A DNA stretch of 9,337 nucleotides from Bacteroidota bacterium (lineage in GTDB: Bacteria > Bacteroidota > Bacteroidia > Flavobacteriales > Flavobacteriaceae), in the NCBI GenBank assembly GCA_023386255.1, contig JAEWKB010000073.1, forward strand, positions 1 to 9,337, read 5' to 3'. A program made the translations under genes and the position numbers. The notes under the pieces are model-generated. The model had not been told where the DNA came from. It saw only the letters and a program-made list of their open reading frames with translations, and searched no databases. Shown here in pieces: positions 1-6,519 of this stretch. The stretch's first letter is position 1. Each line of letters begins with the position of its first letter.

Positions 1-45
1 AATGTTCGTGCCTTTGAAGGTTTTGGCGTGCGAATTAATGTATAA
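1..45 (+). CDS. C-terminal tail of an unidentified protein (partial)
   Basis: Frame 1 is open from the window edge and ends at TAA 43-45, giving the 14-residue tail NVRAFEGFGVRINV. A hairpin terminator starts four bases after this stop, which supports a real gene end. The alternating polar and hydrophobic pattern would fit a final beta strand of an outer-membrane or beta-rich protein, but that is a guess from 14 residues. The family cannot be identified from this fragment. Confidence 0.5.
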   Translation, partial: NVRAFEGFGVRINV

Positions 46-48
46 CGA

Positions 49-77
49 AAATCCCGCTCTTGAAGCGGGATTTTTTT
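49..77 (+). terminator. Rho-independent terminator, probably bidirectional
   Basis: A perfect 10-bp stem, AAATCCCGCT (49-58) with AGCGGGATTT (64-73), encloses a 5-base loop CTTGA. It is followed by a T run at 71-77. It sits four bases after the + strand stop at 45. Read on the minus strand it also ends in a short T run (from the A run 48-51), so it could terminate the convergent sppA/AsmA transcript as well. Confidence 0.9.
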
Positions 78-83
78 CTAATA

Positions 84-126
84 CTTCGACAGGTTCTGCG
101 TGCTGCGCTTCGACAAGCTCAGCGTG
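84..126. repeat. Tandem pair of degenerate 19-bp repeats (CTTCGACARG type)
   Basis: Two copies of a 19-base unit lie 24 bases apart: CTTCGACAGGTTCTGCGTG (84-102) and CTTCGACAAGCTCAGCGTG (108-126). They match at 16 of 19 positions. The second copy contains a small GCTT-CGAC-AAGC hairpin (107-118). The motif resembles the short interspersed intergenic repeat containing TTCGACAAGCTCAG that recurs in many bacterial genomes, including Bacteroidota; that link is from memory, not a search. It lies between the terminator and the 3' end of the AsmA-like gene. Confidence 0.7.
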
Positions 127-128
127 AC

Positions 129-141
129 TGAACACTGTTCA
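129..141. repeat. 13-base palindrome at the end of the AsmA-like gene
   Basis: TGAACA (129-134), a central C (135) and TGTTCA (136-141) form a perfect inverted repeat, three bases outside the stop codon of the AsmA-like gene (TAG on the minus strand, 147-145). It abuts the CTTCGACAAG repeat pair and may be the end of the same interspersed element. There is no T run, so it is not a terminator by itself. A dyad binding site is possible but unsupported. Confidence 0.5.
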
Positions 142-144
142 CGA

Positions 145-2802
145 CTACTCCTCCTTCTTTTCCTTTTTCTTGAACAGATCCCTAACGGCATTTGTGGCAG
201 TATTTTTCACTGCTTCCGCTGCTTTGTCTTTCACCTGTTGGTTCGACTTTGTTTTGGTAGTGTCTGTAGTGGTTGTATTTGTATTGTTTTTGGTGTTGCC
301 TTTAATAAGGTTGCCTAAAGCACTTGCACCCTGCTGCACATATTTATCCTTTTGCTGATTTACAAGCTGCTGCGTAAGAATGGTAACTGTCTTGCTTACA
401 TCTGTACTGATCTTAGGGTTTTGAAAGGTACCTGTAACAATGGCATTAACCGGTACACTGATCTTGTTTGCCTCAGCAGGACTTAGCTTATTAAGCAGTG
501 CGGTAACTTCTTTCCCAAGATATTTTGCAGGTACATCAAAATTTACATTGTAGCTCATTGTTTGGTCAAAACCATGCTGTCCGCCAATTTGTATTGCAAT
601 ATCCTGGTACTTCAGGTTGAAGGGCTTAATGTTTACCTTTCCGTTTTCAAAGGTAAGGTGGGCCTTCAGGTCGTTCAGGTTAAGCTTATTTAGGTCAATA
701 AAATTCAGGTTATTATCCAACGCTGTCAGCAGTTTTGAGTTCTTTTCATTTACTGTGGTAGATAACAGGTTGCCCATTAAATTACCGGCTAATGTCCTCA
801 GGTCTGGCGTCATTTCTTTTGCATCAAGGTTACCTGATACATTTATAGTGGAATTAAGTTTACCATTAATAACATCGGCAATCGGCGCTATTGATTTCAG
901 CATATCCAGTTGTGTGAATGACTGGCCAATGTCAACCCTGTTCAATGTCAGGTCCATTTTAAACGTCGGCGTTTTGCCTTTTGTAGATACATTCCCGTTT
1001 ACGCCAATCTGCCCGCCAAAGATATCAGTCTTTACATTCTGCAACGCTACTGCTTCATCACGGATAACCATTTTACCCGAAACATTCTTCAGGTTCAGGT
1101 TGTCATACACCACAGTCCCTGCTTTCGCTGTAATAGTACAATCAAGGAAAGCGGGTATTTTTACAGCATCGCCTGTTTTCTTTGTTTCGGTAGTTTTAGT
1201 ACCGTCTTCTTTTTTAGTGGTAACCTGTTTGGTTTCAGGTGCCATAAAATCGGCTACCATGAGCTGGTTGGAGTTCATGTTAAAGTTGCCCTTAAGCACC
1301 TGGTCTTTAAAGATGAATCCGTAGAAGTTATCTAATGTACCTGTAATAGCAATGTCTGACTTCCCTGTTTTCGCGCTGAACTGGCTCAGGTTTACCCTGC
1401 TTGGGTTAAACTGTACATCAGCACGGTTTATGGTTATAGGCTTGGCCATGGCATCGCCCGAGTAGGTAAAGCCGGTAAGGCTCAGGCTGCCGCGGTTATC
1501 AATTTTTTCATATTGTTCCTTTTCAACCGATTGCATGTCAAACTTCGTTTCCACATCGGCCTTAAGCATGCCCGATAGCGGCACATCCATCTTTACAGGG
1601 TAAGCCTTTGCAAAGTTGGTCAGGTTGATTGTTCCCTTCAGTTTTGCATCCACCAGCGGGTTCTCCACTACATTGCGGATATTCGCTTTGGCATTAAACA
1701 CATCCTGGTCGATGCGGAAAGACAGGTTGTCCAGATTTACATACGTGTCATTCAGTACCCCCGTTTCGTTAATTATCTTTGTATCTATCACAATATTCTG
1801 AACCGATTTTGGCAGGTCAGGATATTTAAAGGAAGCATTATTAGATGCTATGGCAATATTAAATTTTGGTACTGTAGTTTCGGTCATTGCCCCGTTCACT
1901 ACCCCGTTTATGGTGAAGTCACCTTCGGTTTGTACCTGCGCGAGGTTACCCCTGTAACTTTCGGGTATCAGCCCTAAAAAGTTTTTAAATGATGACGTTG
2001 GCGTTTTAAATGTAAGGTCATATTGCTGGCCGCTCTCCAGAAGCCCAATAGTGCCGTCAAACTCCAGCGGCAACTGGTTTATCATAGCCTTGTTTTGCTT
2101 AAAGCTGTACACACTCTTTTCAAGGTCAAGGCCCAGAACGGCATCCAGCTTAAGCGCCACATTGCGCATGTAGTTGGTCTTGTCCATATCCATGGTAAGC
2201 TTTGCGGTGGTATGGGTATCTAAGTCCAGCTTGCTCTGTGCAAAGTTACCCTTGCCGGTGTGGTTAAGGCTGTCTATCACCATGCGCATTTTAGAGCGCT
2301 CATCGTAGTACTGGAAACGGAGGTTCTGTACCTCATAGTTCTGCATGTTCAGCGCAAAAGGCTTACTTGGTTCGCCACCGGGCTTTTCCTCTTTATCTTT
2401 AAGTGCAATATCAAAATTGCCAAGCCCGTCTTTATTGAACAGGATATTCACCACGCCATCTTTTGTAGTAAGCGATTCCACGCTCATAGCTTCGCCGTCA
2501 CCTTTAAAAAGCTCTTTAACCGACATCTTAAGGTTAAGCTCGCTCATGTACACCAAAGTATCGCCTTCAAAAGGAGCTTTGTTAATAATGCTTAGCTTAT
2601 CAATAGTGACATTGGCCTGTGGGAAGCTCTTAAAAAGGCTTAGGCTTACATCCTCAAAGTTAACTTTGGCATCTACCTGTTCGTTAATGGCTTTTAGTAC
2701 CATCTCCTCAATCTTGTCCTTAAATAGGAAAGGAGTTACCAGCAATAGTATTATGATGACCAGTAAAGTAACTCCGGTCCATTTTAATATTTTCTTAGCC
2801 AT
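145..2802 (-). CDS. AsmA-like inner-membrane-anchored protein
   Basis: An 885-residue protein of the AsmA superfamily (the group that includes TamB and YhdP). It has one N-terminal membrane segment at about residues 10-27, preceded by the positive stretch MAKKILK. A long periplasmic region of alternating beta strands follows, with the typical start 'V..ALNEQVDAKVNFEDVSLSLFKSFP'-like pattern around 36-62. A Lys/Thr-rich hydrophilic linker lies near 527-543. Residues about 550-805 match the AsmA-like C-terminal region (repeated 'G..V.G.v.', 'FENGKVNI', 'TGTFQNPKIS' patterns). The tail after about 836 is Asn/Thr-rich and then Lys/Glu-rich (ends KKKEKKEE). Family members are thought to be groove-shaped lipid-transfer or outer-membrane homeostasis proteins; the exact substrate here is unknown. 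It lies 33 bp downstream of sppA on the same strand, so co-transcription is likely. The ATG at 2802 directly precedes the membrane segment and has only a weak purine-rich AAAGAG upstream. Confidence 0.85.
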   Translation of the reverse strand: MAKKILKWTGVTLLVIIILLLVTPFLFKDKIEEMVLKAINEQVDAKVNFEDVSLSLFKSFPQANVTIDKLSIINKAPFEGDTLVYMSELNLKMSVKELFKGDGEAMSVESLTTKDGVVNILFNKDGLGNFDIALKDKEEKPGGEPSKPFALNMQNYEVQNLRFQYYDERSKMRMVIDSLNHTGKGNFAQSKLDLDTHTTAKLTMDMDKTNYMRNVALKLDAVLGLDLEKSVYSFKQNKAMINQLPLEFDGTIGLLESGQQYDLTFKTPTSSFKNFLGLIPESYRGNLAQVQTEGDFTINGVVNGAMTETTVPKFNIAIASNNASFKYPDLPKSVQNIVIDTKIINETGVLNDTYVNLDNLSFRIDQDVFNAKANIRNVVENPLVDAKLKGTINLTNFAKAYPVKMDVPLSGMLKADVETKFDMQSVEKEQYEKIDNRGSLSLTGFTYSGDAMAKPITINRADVQFNPSRVNLSQFSAKTGKSDIAITGTLDNFYGFIFKDQVLKGNFNMNSNQLMVADFMAPETKQVTTKKEDGTKTTETKKTGDAVKIPAFLDCTITAKAGTVVYDNLNLKNVSGKMVIRDEAVALQNVKTDIFGGQIGVNGNVSTKGKTPTFKMDLTLNRVDIGQSFTQLDMLKSIAPIADVINGKLNSTINVSGNLDAKEMTPDLRTLAGNLMGNLLSTTVNEKNSKLLTALDNNLNFIDLNKLNLNDLKAHLTFENGKVNIKPFNLKYQDIAIQIGGQHGFDQTMSYNVNFDVPAKYLGKEVTALLNKLSPAEANKISVPVNAIVTGTFQNPKISTDVSKTVTILTQQLVNQQKDKYVQQGASALGNLIKGNTKNNTNTTTTDTTKTKSNQQVKDKAAEAVKNTATNAVRDLFKKKEKKEE

Positions 2803-2835
2803 GGCTCTTTGTCTTGTTTATTATTACAACGTTTG

Positions 2836-4602
2836 TTAGCGTATGATTATTTCGTACGGAAGTATAACCTGCGCCCCTCTCATTTGTGTGGCACGCCTCA
2901 TTCGTTCAATCACGCGATAGTTTTCTTCACCCACTTCTTCCTTAATAAATTCTTCTTTAGTCTGCGCAAAAGGCATCCTTCCCGACAGCAGCTTTTCAAA
3001 AGTCATTTCATATTCAGGGTAATCTTCTATATGGTAGCTTGTGGTTTTACCCAGTTTAGCCGCATGTTTTATAGCCGCGTCAAGCCCGCCTATTTCATCC
3101 ACCAATCCTATTTTTATGGCATCGGCGCCGCTCCACACGCGGCCCTGGCCAATAGCGTCAACCTGTTCAAAAGTCAGCTTCCTGCCTTTGGCAACACGGT
3201 TTACAAATGTGCTGTACACCCTTTCTACGCTTTCCTGTACCACTGCCCTGGTGTTAGCCTCTAACGGATTGAAAAGGCTATAGCCCGATGCATTACGGTG
3301 TGTGCTCACCTGTTCGCTGTGTACACCTACTTTATTAGATAGTTCAGTAAGGTTTGGCAATACGCCAAACACTCCGATAGAGCCTGTAATAGTATTCGGC
3401 TCTGCAAATATCCTGTTGGCGTTGCATGAAATGTAATACCCGCCCGATGCTGCCAGGTTACCCATAGACACCACCACAGGCTTGATTTTTTTGGTCAGCT
3501 CAATCTCTCTCCATATAAGTTCAGATGTAAGTGCGCTTCCGCCAGGCGAGTCCACCCTTAGCACTATAGCTTTTACGTCATCATCTTCGCGGGCTTCTTT
3601 CAGTGCTTCCTTCATCGCGCCTTCGCCTATAATGTTCAGGTCGCCTTCGCCACCCATTATTTCACCTTGGGCATAGATGACGGCTATGATGTCTTTGCCT
3701 CCGTCAAGTATTTCAGCAAGTTCAGCCGTCTGTACATAATCAAGAATGTCAACCGAGTTGATCTCTTCATCTTTCTTTATCTTAAGTGCTTTTCGGATGC
3801 CGTTCTCAAATTCATCTTCATATCCAATTTTATCAATAAGCTTTGCAGCTTTGGCCATTTCAGGAGTACGTGCCGAAAGGTTTTCCGCTATGCTGTTAAG
3901 GTCCTCAACCGGTATTTTTCGGCTTTTAGCTATATCTGTAGCCATTGATGACCATACCGAATTTAGCAGCGCCGTTAGCTGTTCCCTGTTCTCGGGGCTC
4001 ATCTCGTTGCTAAGGAAAGGTTCTACCGCGCTCTTGTACTTGCCATGGCGTATCACTTCAAACTTTATACCCGATTTTTCCTGGAAGTCTTTAAAGAACA
4101 TCACTTCTGATGATAATCCTTTAAACTCCACTTCACCCACAGGGTTAAGATAAACAGAGTCAGCAACCGAGCTGAGGTAGTAATCGCTCTGGCTGTAGTT
4201 GTCTGCATAGGATACTACAAACTTACCCGACTTTTTAAAATCGGCCAGCTTATCCCGCAACGCTTTTGTCTGCGCCATACCAAGGCCAGATGTAGTATTG
4301 GTAAGGGTGATTCCTTTTATTTTCTTGTCTTTTTTGGCTGCATCAATGGCTTTTAGCACATTAATAAGGCCATCTTTAGGTTCATCATTCAGGAAATTAT
4401 ACTCGTCATTATAAAACCTCCCCGCATAATCATGCTGCACTTTAGTAATATCAAGGTTTATAACCGAGTTCTCTTTTACCAGCACCGTGTCCTCACTGCC
4501 GCTGCCCACAGCAACGCCTATAATCAGTATAAGGATAAAGAACAAAAAGCAGAATACGAACAATCCCACTATTGTGGACAATACATTTTTCAAAAATTGC
4601 AT
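2836..4602 (-). CDS. sppA: Signal peptide peptidase SppA, long (67K) type
   Basis: A 588-residue serine protease that degrades cleaved signal peptides in the cytoplasmic membrane. An N-terminal membrane segment lies at about residues 10-32. Two tandem ClpP/crotonase-like domains follow, as in E. coli SppA (618 residues). The catalytic lysine is K190 in [11 protein letters not shown] and the nucleophile is S386 in NLAASGGYY, at the positions of E. coli Lys209 and Ser409. Other family blocks are VDSPGGSA (350-357) and [10 protein letters not shown] (404-413). The first M of the longer open frame is at 4677, but I chose the ATG at 4602: a good Bacteroidota promoter lies at 4633-4663, downstream of 4677, and the protein then starts MQFLKNVL just before the membrane segment, as relatives do. 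The AsmA-like gene follows after 33 bp. Both catalytic residues are intact. Confidence 0.93.
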   Translation of the reverse strand: MQFLKNVLSTIVGLFVFCFLFFILILIIGVAVGSGSEDTVLVKENSVINLDITKVQHDYAGRFYNDEYNFLNDEPKDGLINVLKAIDAAKKDKKIKGITLTNTTSGLGMAQTKALRDKLADFKKSGKFVVSYADNYSQSDYYLSSVADSVYLNPVGEVEFKGLSSEVMFFKDFQEKSGIKFEVIRHGKYKSAVEPFLSNEMSPENREQLTALLNSVWSSMATDIAKSRKIPVEDLNSIAENLSARTPEMAKAAKLIDKIGYEDEFENGIRKALKIKKDEEINSVDILDYVQTAELAEILDGGKDIIAVIYAQGEIMGGEGDLNIIGEGAMKEALKEAREDDDVKAIVLRVDSPGGSALTSELIWREIELTKKIKPVVVSMGNLAASGGYYISCNANRIFAEPNTITGSIGVFGVLPNLTELSNKVGVHSEQVSTHRNASGYSLFNPLEANTRAVVQESVERVYSTFVNRVAKGRKLTFEQVDAIGQGRVWSGADAIKIGLVDEIGGLDAAIKHAAKLGKTTSYHIEDYPEYEMTFEKLLSGRMPFAQTKEEFIKEEVGEENYRVIERMRRATQMRGAQVILPYEIIIR

Positions 4603-4632
4603 ACTATCAAAATTAATTTTGGGTATAAGTCC

Positions 4633-4663
4633 CAAAAGTACGGCATATGTTACATTTAATAAA
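4633..4663 (-). promoter_or_regulatory. Bacteroidota-type promoter of sppA
   Basis: Read on the minus strand, a perfect -7 element TACTTTTG (TAnnTTTG; 4640-4633) is preceded by TTTA (4663-4660) in the -33 position, one base from the TTTG consensus, with a 19-base spacer. The predicted transcript start is near 4627, giving a leader of about 25 bases to the ATG at 4602. This arrangement fixes the sppA start and argues against the upstream in-frame start at 4677. No experimental support is available here. Confidence 0.65.
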
Positions 4664-4742
4664 GCTTTGGAGGACAAAATAACCTGAGCCGAAACTTATT
4701 AACAGTAAGATAAATAGTACAGGAGCTTTAAAATTGTTTTGT

Positions 4743-4750
4743 TTACTTTG
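4743..4750 (+). promoter_or_regulatory. Probable -7 promoter element of the FolK-dNK gene
   Basis: TTACTTTG, followed by CA, matches the Bacteroidota -7 consensus TAnnTTTG at five of its six fixed bases (T for A at the second). It ends six bases before the ATG at 4757, so the transcript would have almost no leader. No TTTG is visible at the expected -33 spacing, so the call is weaker than for sppA. If correct, it excludes the in-frame TTG at 4739 as the start. Confidence 0.45.
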
Positions 4751-4756
4751 CACCCT

Positions 4757-5893
4757 ATGAAATTTCAGAACGAGGCGGTTTTATCTATAGGCAGCAACAG
4801 TGGTGACAGGCAGGGGAATATAAATTCGTGTATTGCCTATATACATAGCTACGTGGCTACGGTAGTAAAGGTTTCTGCTATTTATGAGACACCTTCGTGG
4901 GGATTTAAGAGTGATGATTTTTACAATTGCGCTGTTTTGGTGCACACCTGTAAAACTCCTCAACAGTTACTAAGCGATATTCTCAATGCCGAAAAACAAT
5001 TGGGCAGGGTGCGGGGAGAGGAAACAGGCTATAGTGCCAGGAATATTGATATTGATATTATTGCTTTCAATAATGATGTTATAGAAGAGGAGGGCCTGCA
5101 TGTGCCGCATCCGCGTATGCAGGGACGCAAGTTTGTACTGTATCCGCTGCGCGACGTGAAGCCCGACTGGGAGCACCCGGTACTGAAGAAGGATGTAAAT
5201 GAACTGATTCAGGAAACGGATGATGAAAGTAGTATAACTAAGGTTTTAATGCCTGGGCATCCGTTACAGGATTTAAAGCTCAGCCAATACAACTATATTG
5301 CCATAGAAGGCAACATAGGTGCGGGCAAGACCACGCTGTCCGGTAAAATATCCGAAGATTTCAATGCGAAGCTGGTGCTGGAACGTTTTGCCGATAACCC
5401 GTTCCTTCCCAAGTTCTACAAGGATCAGAGCCGGTATGCCTTTTCGCTGGAAATGTCTTTTTTAGCCGACAGGTACCAGCAGCTGAGCGATGACCTTTCG
5501 CAGTTCGACCTATTTCGGGATTTTGTAGTAGCCGACTATCATATCTTCAAGTCGCTTATCTTTTCAAAGGTAACGCTAAGCGAAGACGAGTACCGCCTGT
5601 ACCGCAAGCTGTTCGACATCATTTATAAGGAAATGCCTAAACCGGATCTCTATATATACCTGTACCAGAATACCGAGAGGCTGCTGCAGCACATAAAAAA
5701 GCGCGGCCGCAGCTACGAACAGGATATTGATGCAGGTTACCTGGAGAAGATCAACCGTGGATATTTTGAGTATATAAAATCGCAGGCGGGGCTTAATGTT
5801 CTTATCATTGACGTGTCGGACCGTGATTTTGTACAGAACCAGGAAGACTACATCTCGATTTTGGAGCAGATCAACCAAAAGCTGAAAGGGTAA
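4757..5893 (+). CDS. folK: FolK (HPPK) fused to a deoxynucleoside kinase
   Basis: A 378-residue two-domain protein. Residues 8-153 are 6-hydroxymethyl-7,8-dihydropterin pyrophosphokinase, which transfers pyrophosphate from ATP to the pterin before dihydropteroate synthase. Visible motifs are SIGSNSGDRQGN (10-21), SARNIDIDII (93-102, with the Mg-binding aspartates) and VPHPRMQGRKFVLYPL (116-131). After a linker of about 25 residues, 178-375 form a P-loop deoxynucleoside kinase: GNIGAGKT at 185-192, a probable catalytic glutamate E209 in VLERFADNPFLP, the ADYHIFKSLIF block (259-269), and an arginine-rich lid with R316, R318 and E321. This half should phosphorylate a deoxynucleoside to its monophosphate; which base cannot be told. 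Each domain has its full usual length and all key residues seen are intact, so both activities are expected. ATG 4757 is chosen because it starts just before the first HPPK strand and follows the -7 box. The stop overlaps the start of the next gene. Confidence 0.92.
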   Translation: MKFQNEAVLSIGSNSGDRQGNINSCIAYIHSYVATVVKVSAIYETPSWGFKSDDFYNCAVLVHTCKTPQQLLSDILNAEKQLGRVRGEETGYSARNIDIDIIAFNNDVIEEEGLHVPHPRMQGRKFVLYPLRDVKPDWEHPVLKKDVNELIQETDDESSITKVLMPGHPLQDLKLSQYNYIAIEGNIGAGKTTLSGKISEDFNAKLVLERFADNPFLPKFYKDQSRYAFSLEMSFLADRYQQLSDDLSQFDLFRDFVVADYHIFKSLIFSKVTLSEDEYRLYRKLFDIIYKEMPKPDLYIYLYQNTERLLQHIKKRGRSYEQDIDAGYLEKINRGYFEYIKSQAGLNVLIIDVSDRDFVQNQEDYISILEQINQKLKG

Positions 5894-6519
5894 TGGGAGC
5901 GCAAAGGCATTTGGTATTTGATTTTGATGGTACGCTCGTTGATTCCAAAGCAGTATTTATTGAATTGTACAATGCCCTTGCCAAGAAATCAGGCTATAGG
6001 CCTATGACGGCTGAAAACCTGGAGCACCTGCGCACACTTAGCATACCGCAGCGCTGCAGGTATCTTAACGTGCCGCTGTACAAGATACCATTTCTGGCTG
6101 CTAAGGTCGTGAAACAGTACAGGGAGAAGATACAGGAAATTGAGCTTAATCCCGGCATTGCTGAAATGTTTGAAGCGCTTGAAGCCAAAGGTATTAGCTA
6201 CTCCATCATCTCCACTAATTCAAAACAAACCATAGAGGCATTCCTGAAACTGAAAGGCATAGCCGGCGCTAAAGAAATATTTTGTTCCCGCAGTGTTTTT
6301 GGAAAAGATGTATTGATAAAGAAATTCCTGAAGAAGACAGGACTGGCGACGTCAGCTATTCTCTATGTATGCGATGAAGCCCGCGATATTGAAGCTTGTC
6401 GCAAGTGTGGTGTTGCAGTGGCATGGGTAAGCTGGGGCTATGATTCGGCCGAAGCCATTAACAACCTGCCGCCAGATTTTATCCTTAACTCACCAGCAGA
6501 AATCCTGCAATTAGCGTAA
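5893..6519 (+). CDS. HAD-superfamily phosphatase, phosphoglycolate-phosphatase-like
   Basis: A 208-residue cytoplasmic hydrolase with all four HAD motifs. Motif I is DFDGT (10-14; nucleophile D10, acid D12). Motif II is IISTN (105-109, T108). Motif III has K138 in FGKDVLIKKFLKK. Motif IV is CDEARDIEA (160-168), with metal-binding D161 and D165. The helical cap between motifs I and II (about 16-85) is class C1, as in Gph/PGP-type enzymes. Motif IV normally reads GDE.RDI.A, so C160 replaces a usual glycine. The substrate cannot be assigned from sequence; a small phosphorylated metabolite is likely. Its ATG shares one base with the TAA of the FolK-dNK gene (TAATG at 5891-5895), and GAAAGGG lies just upstream, so translation is probably coupled. 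The last nine bases overlap the 3' end of the convergent lectin gene. Confidence 0.88.
   Translation: MGAQRHLVFDFDGTLVDSKAVFIELYNALAKKSGYRPMTAENLEHLRTLSIPQRCRYLNVPLYKIPFLAAKVVKQYREKIQEIELNPGIAEMFEALEAKGISYSIISTNSKQTIEAFLKLKGIAGAKEIFCSRSVFGKDVLIKKFLKKTGLATSAILYVCDEARDIEACRKCGVAVAWVSWGYDSAEAINNLPPDFILNSPAEILQLA

Noticed and set aside
617..1324. A 235-codon open frame antisense to the AsmA-like gene
   Set aside because: It has no recognisable domain, lies wholly inside a well-supported gene on the other strand, and no promoter was seen. It is a shadow frame.
2345..2839. A 164-codon + strand open frame covering the start of the AsmA-like gene and the gap to sppA
   Set aside because: The sequence is Ser/Leu-rich, as expected from a reverse-frame shadow of a coding region, with no family resemblance.
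4603..4677. N-terminal extension of sppA to an upstream in-frame ATG at 4677
   Set aside because: It would place the start codon upstream of the best promoter (4633-4663) and put 25 extra residues before the membrane segment, unlike relatives.
4739..4756. Upstream TTG start for the FolK-dNK gene, with AGGAG at 4721-4725
   Set aside because: The spacing from AGGAG is too long, the -7-like box at 4743-4750 lies downstream of this TTG, and the HPPK domain begins naturally from ATG 4757.
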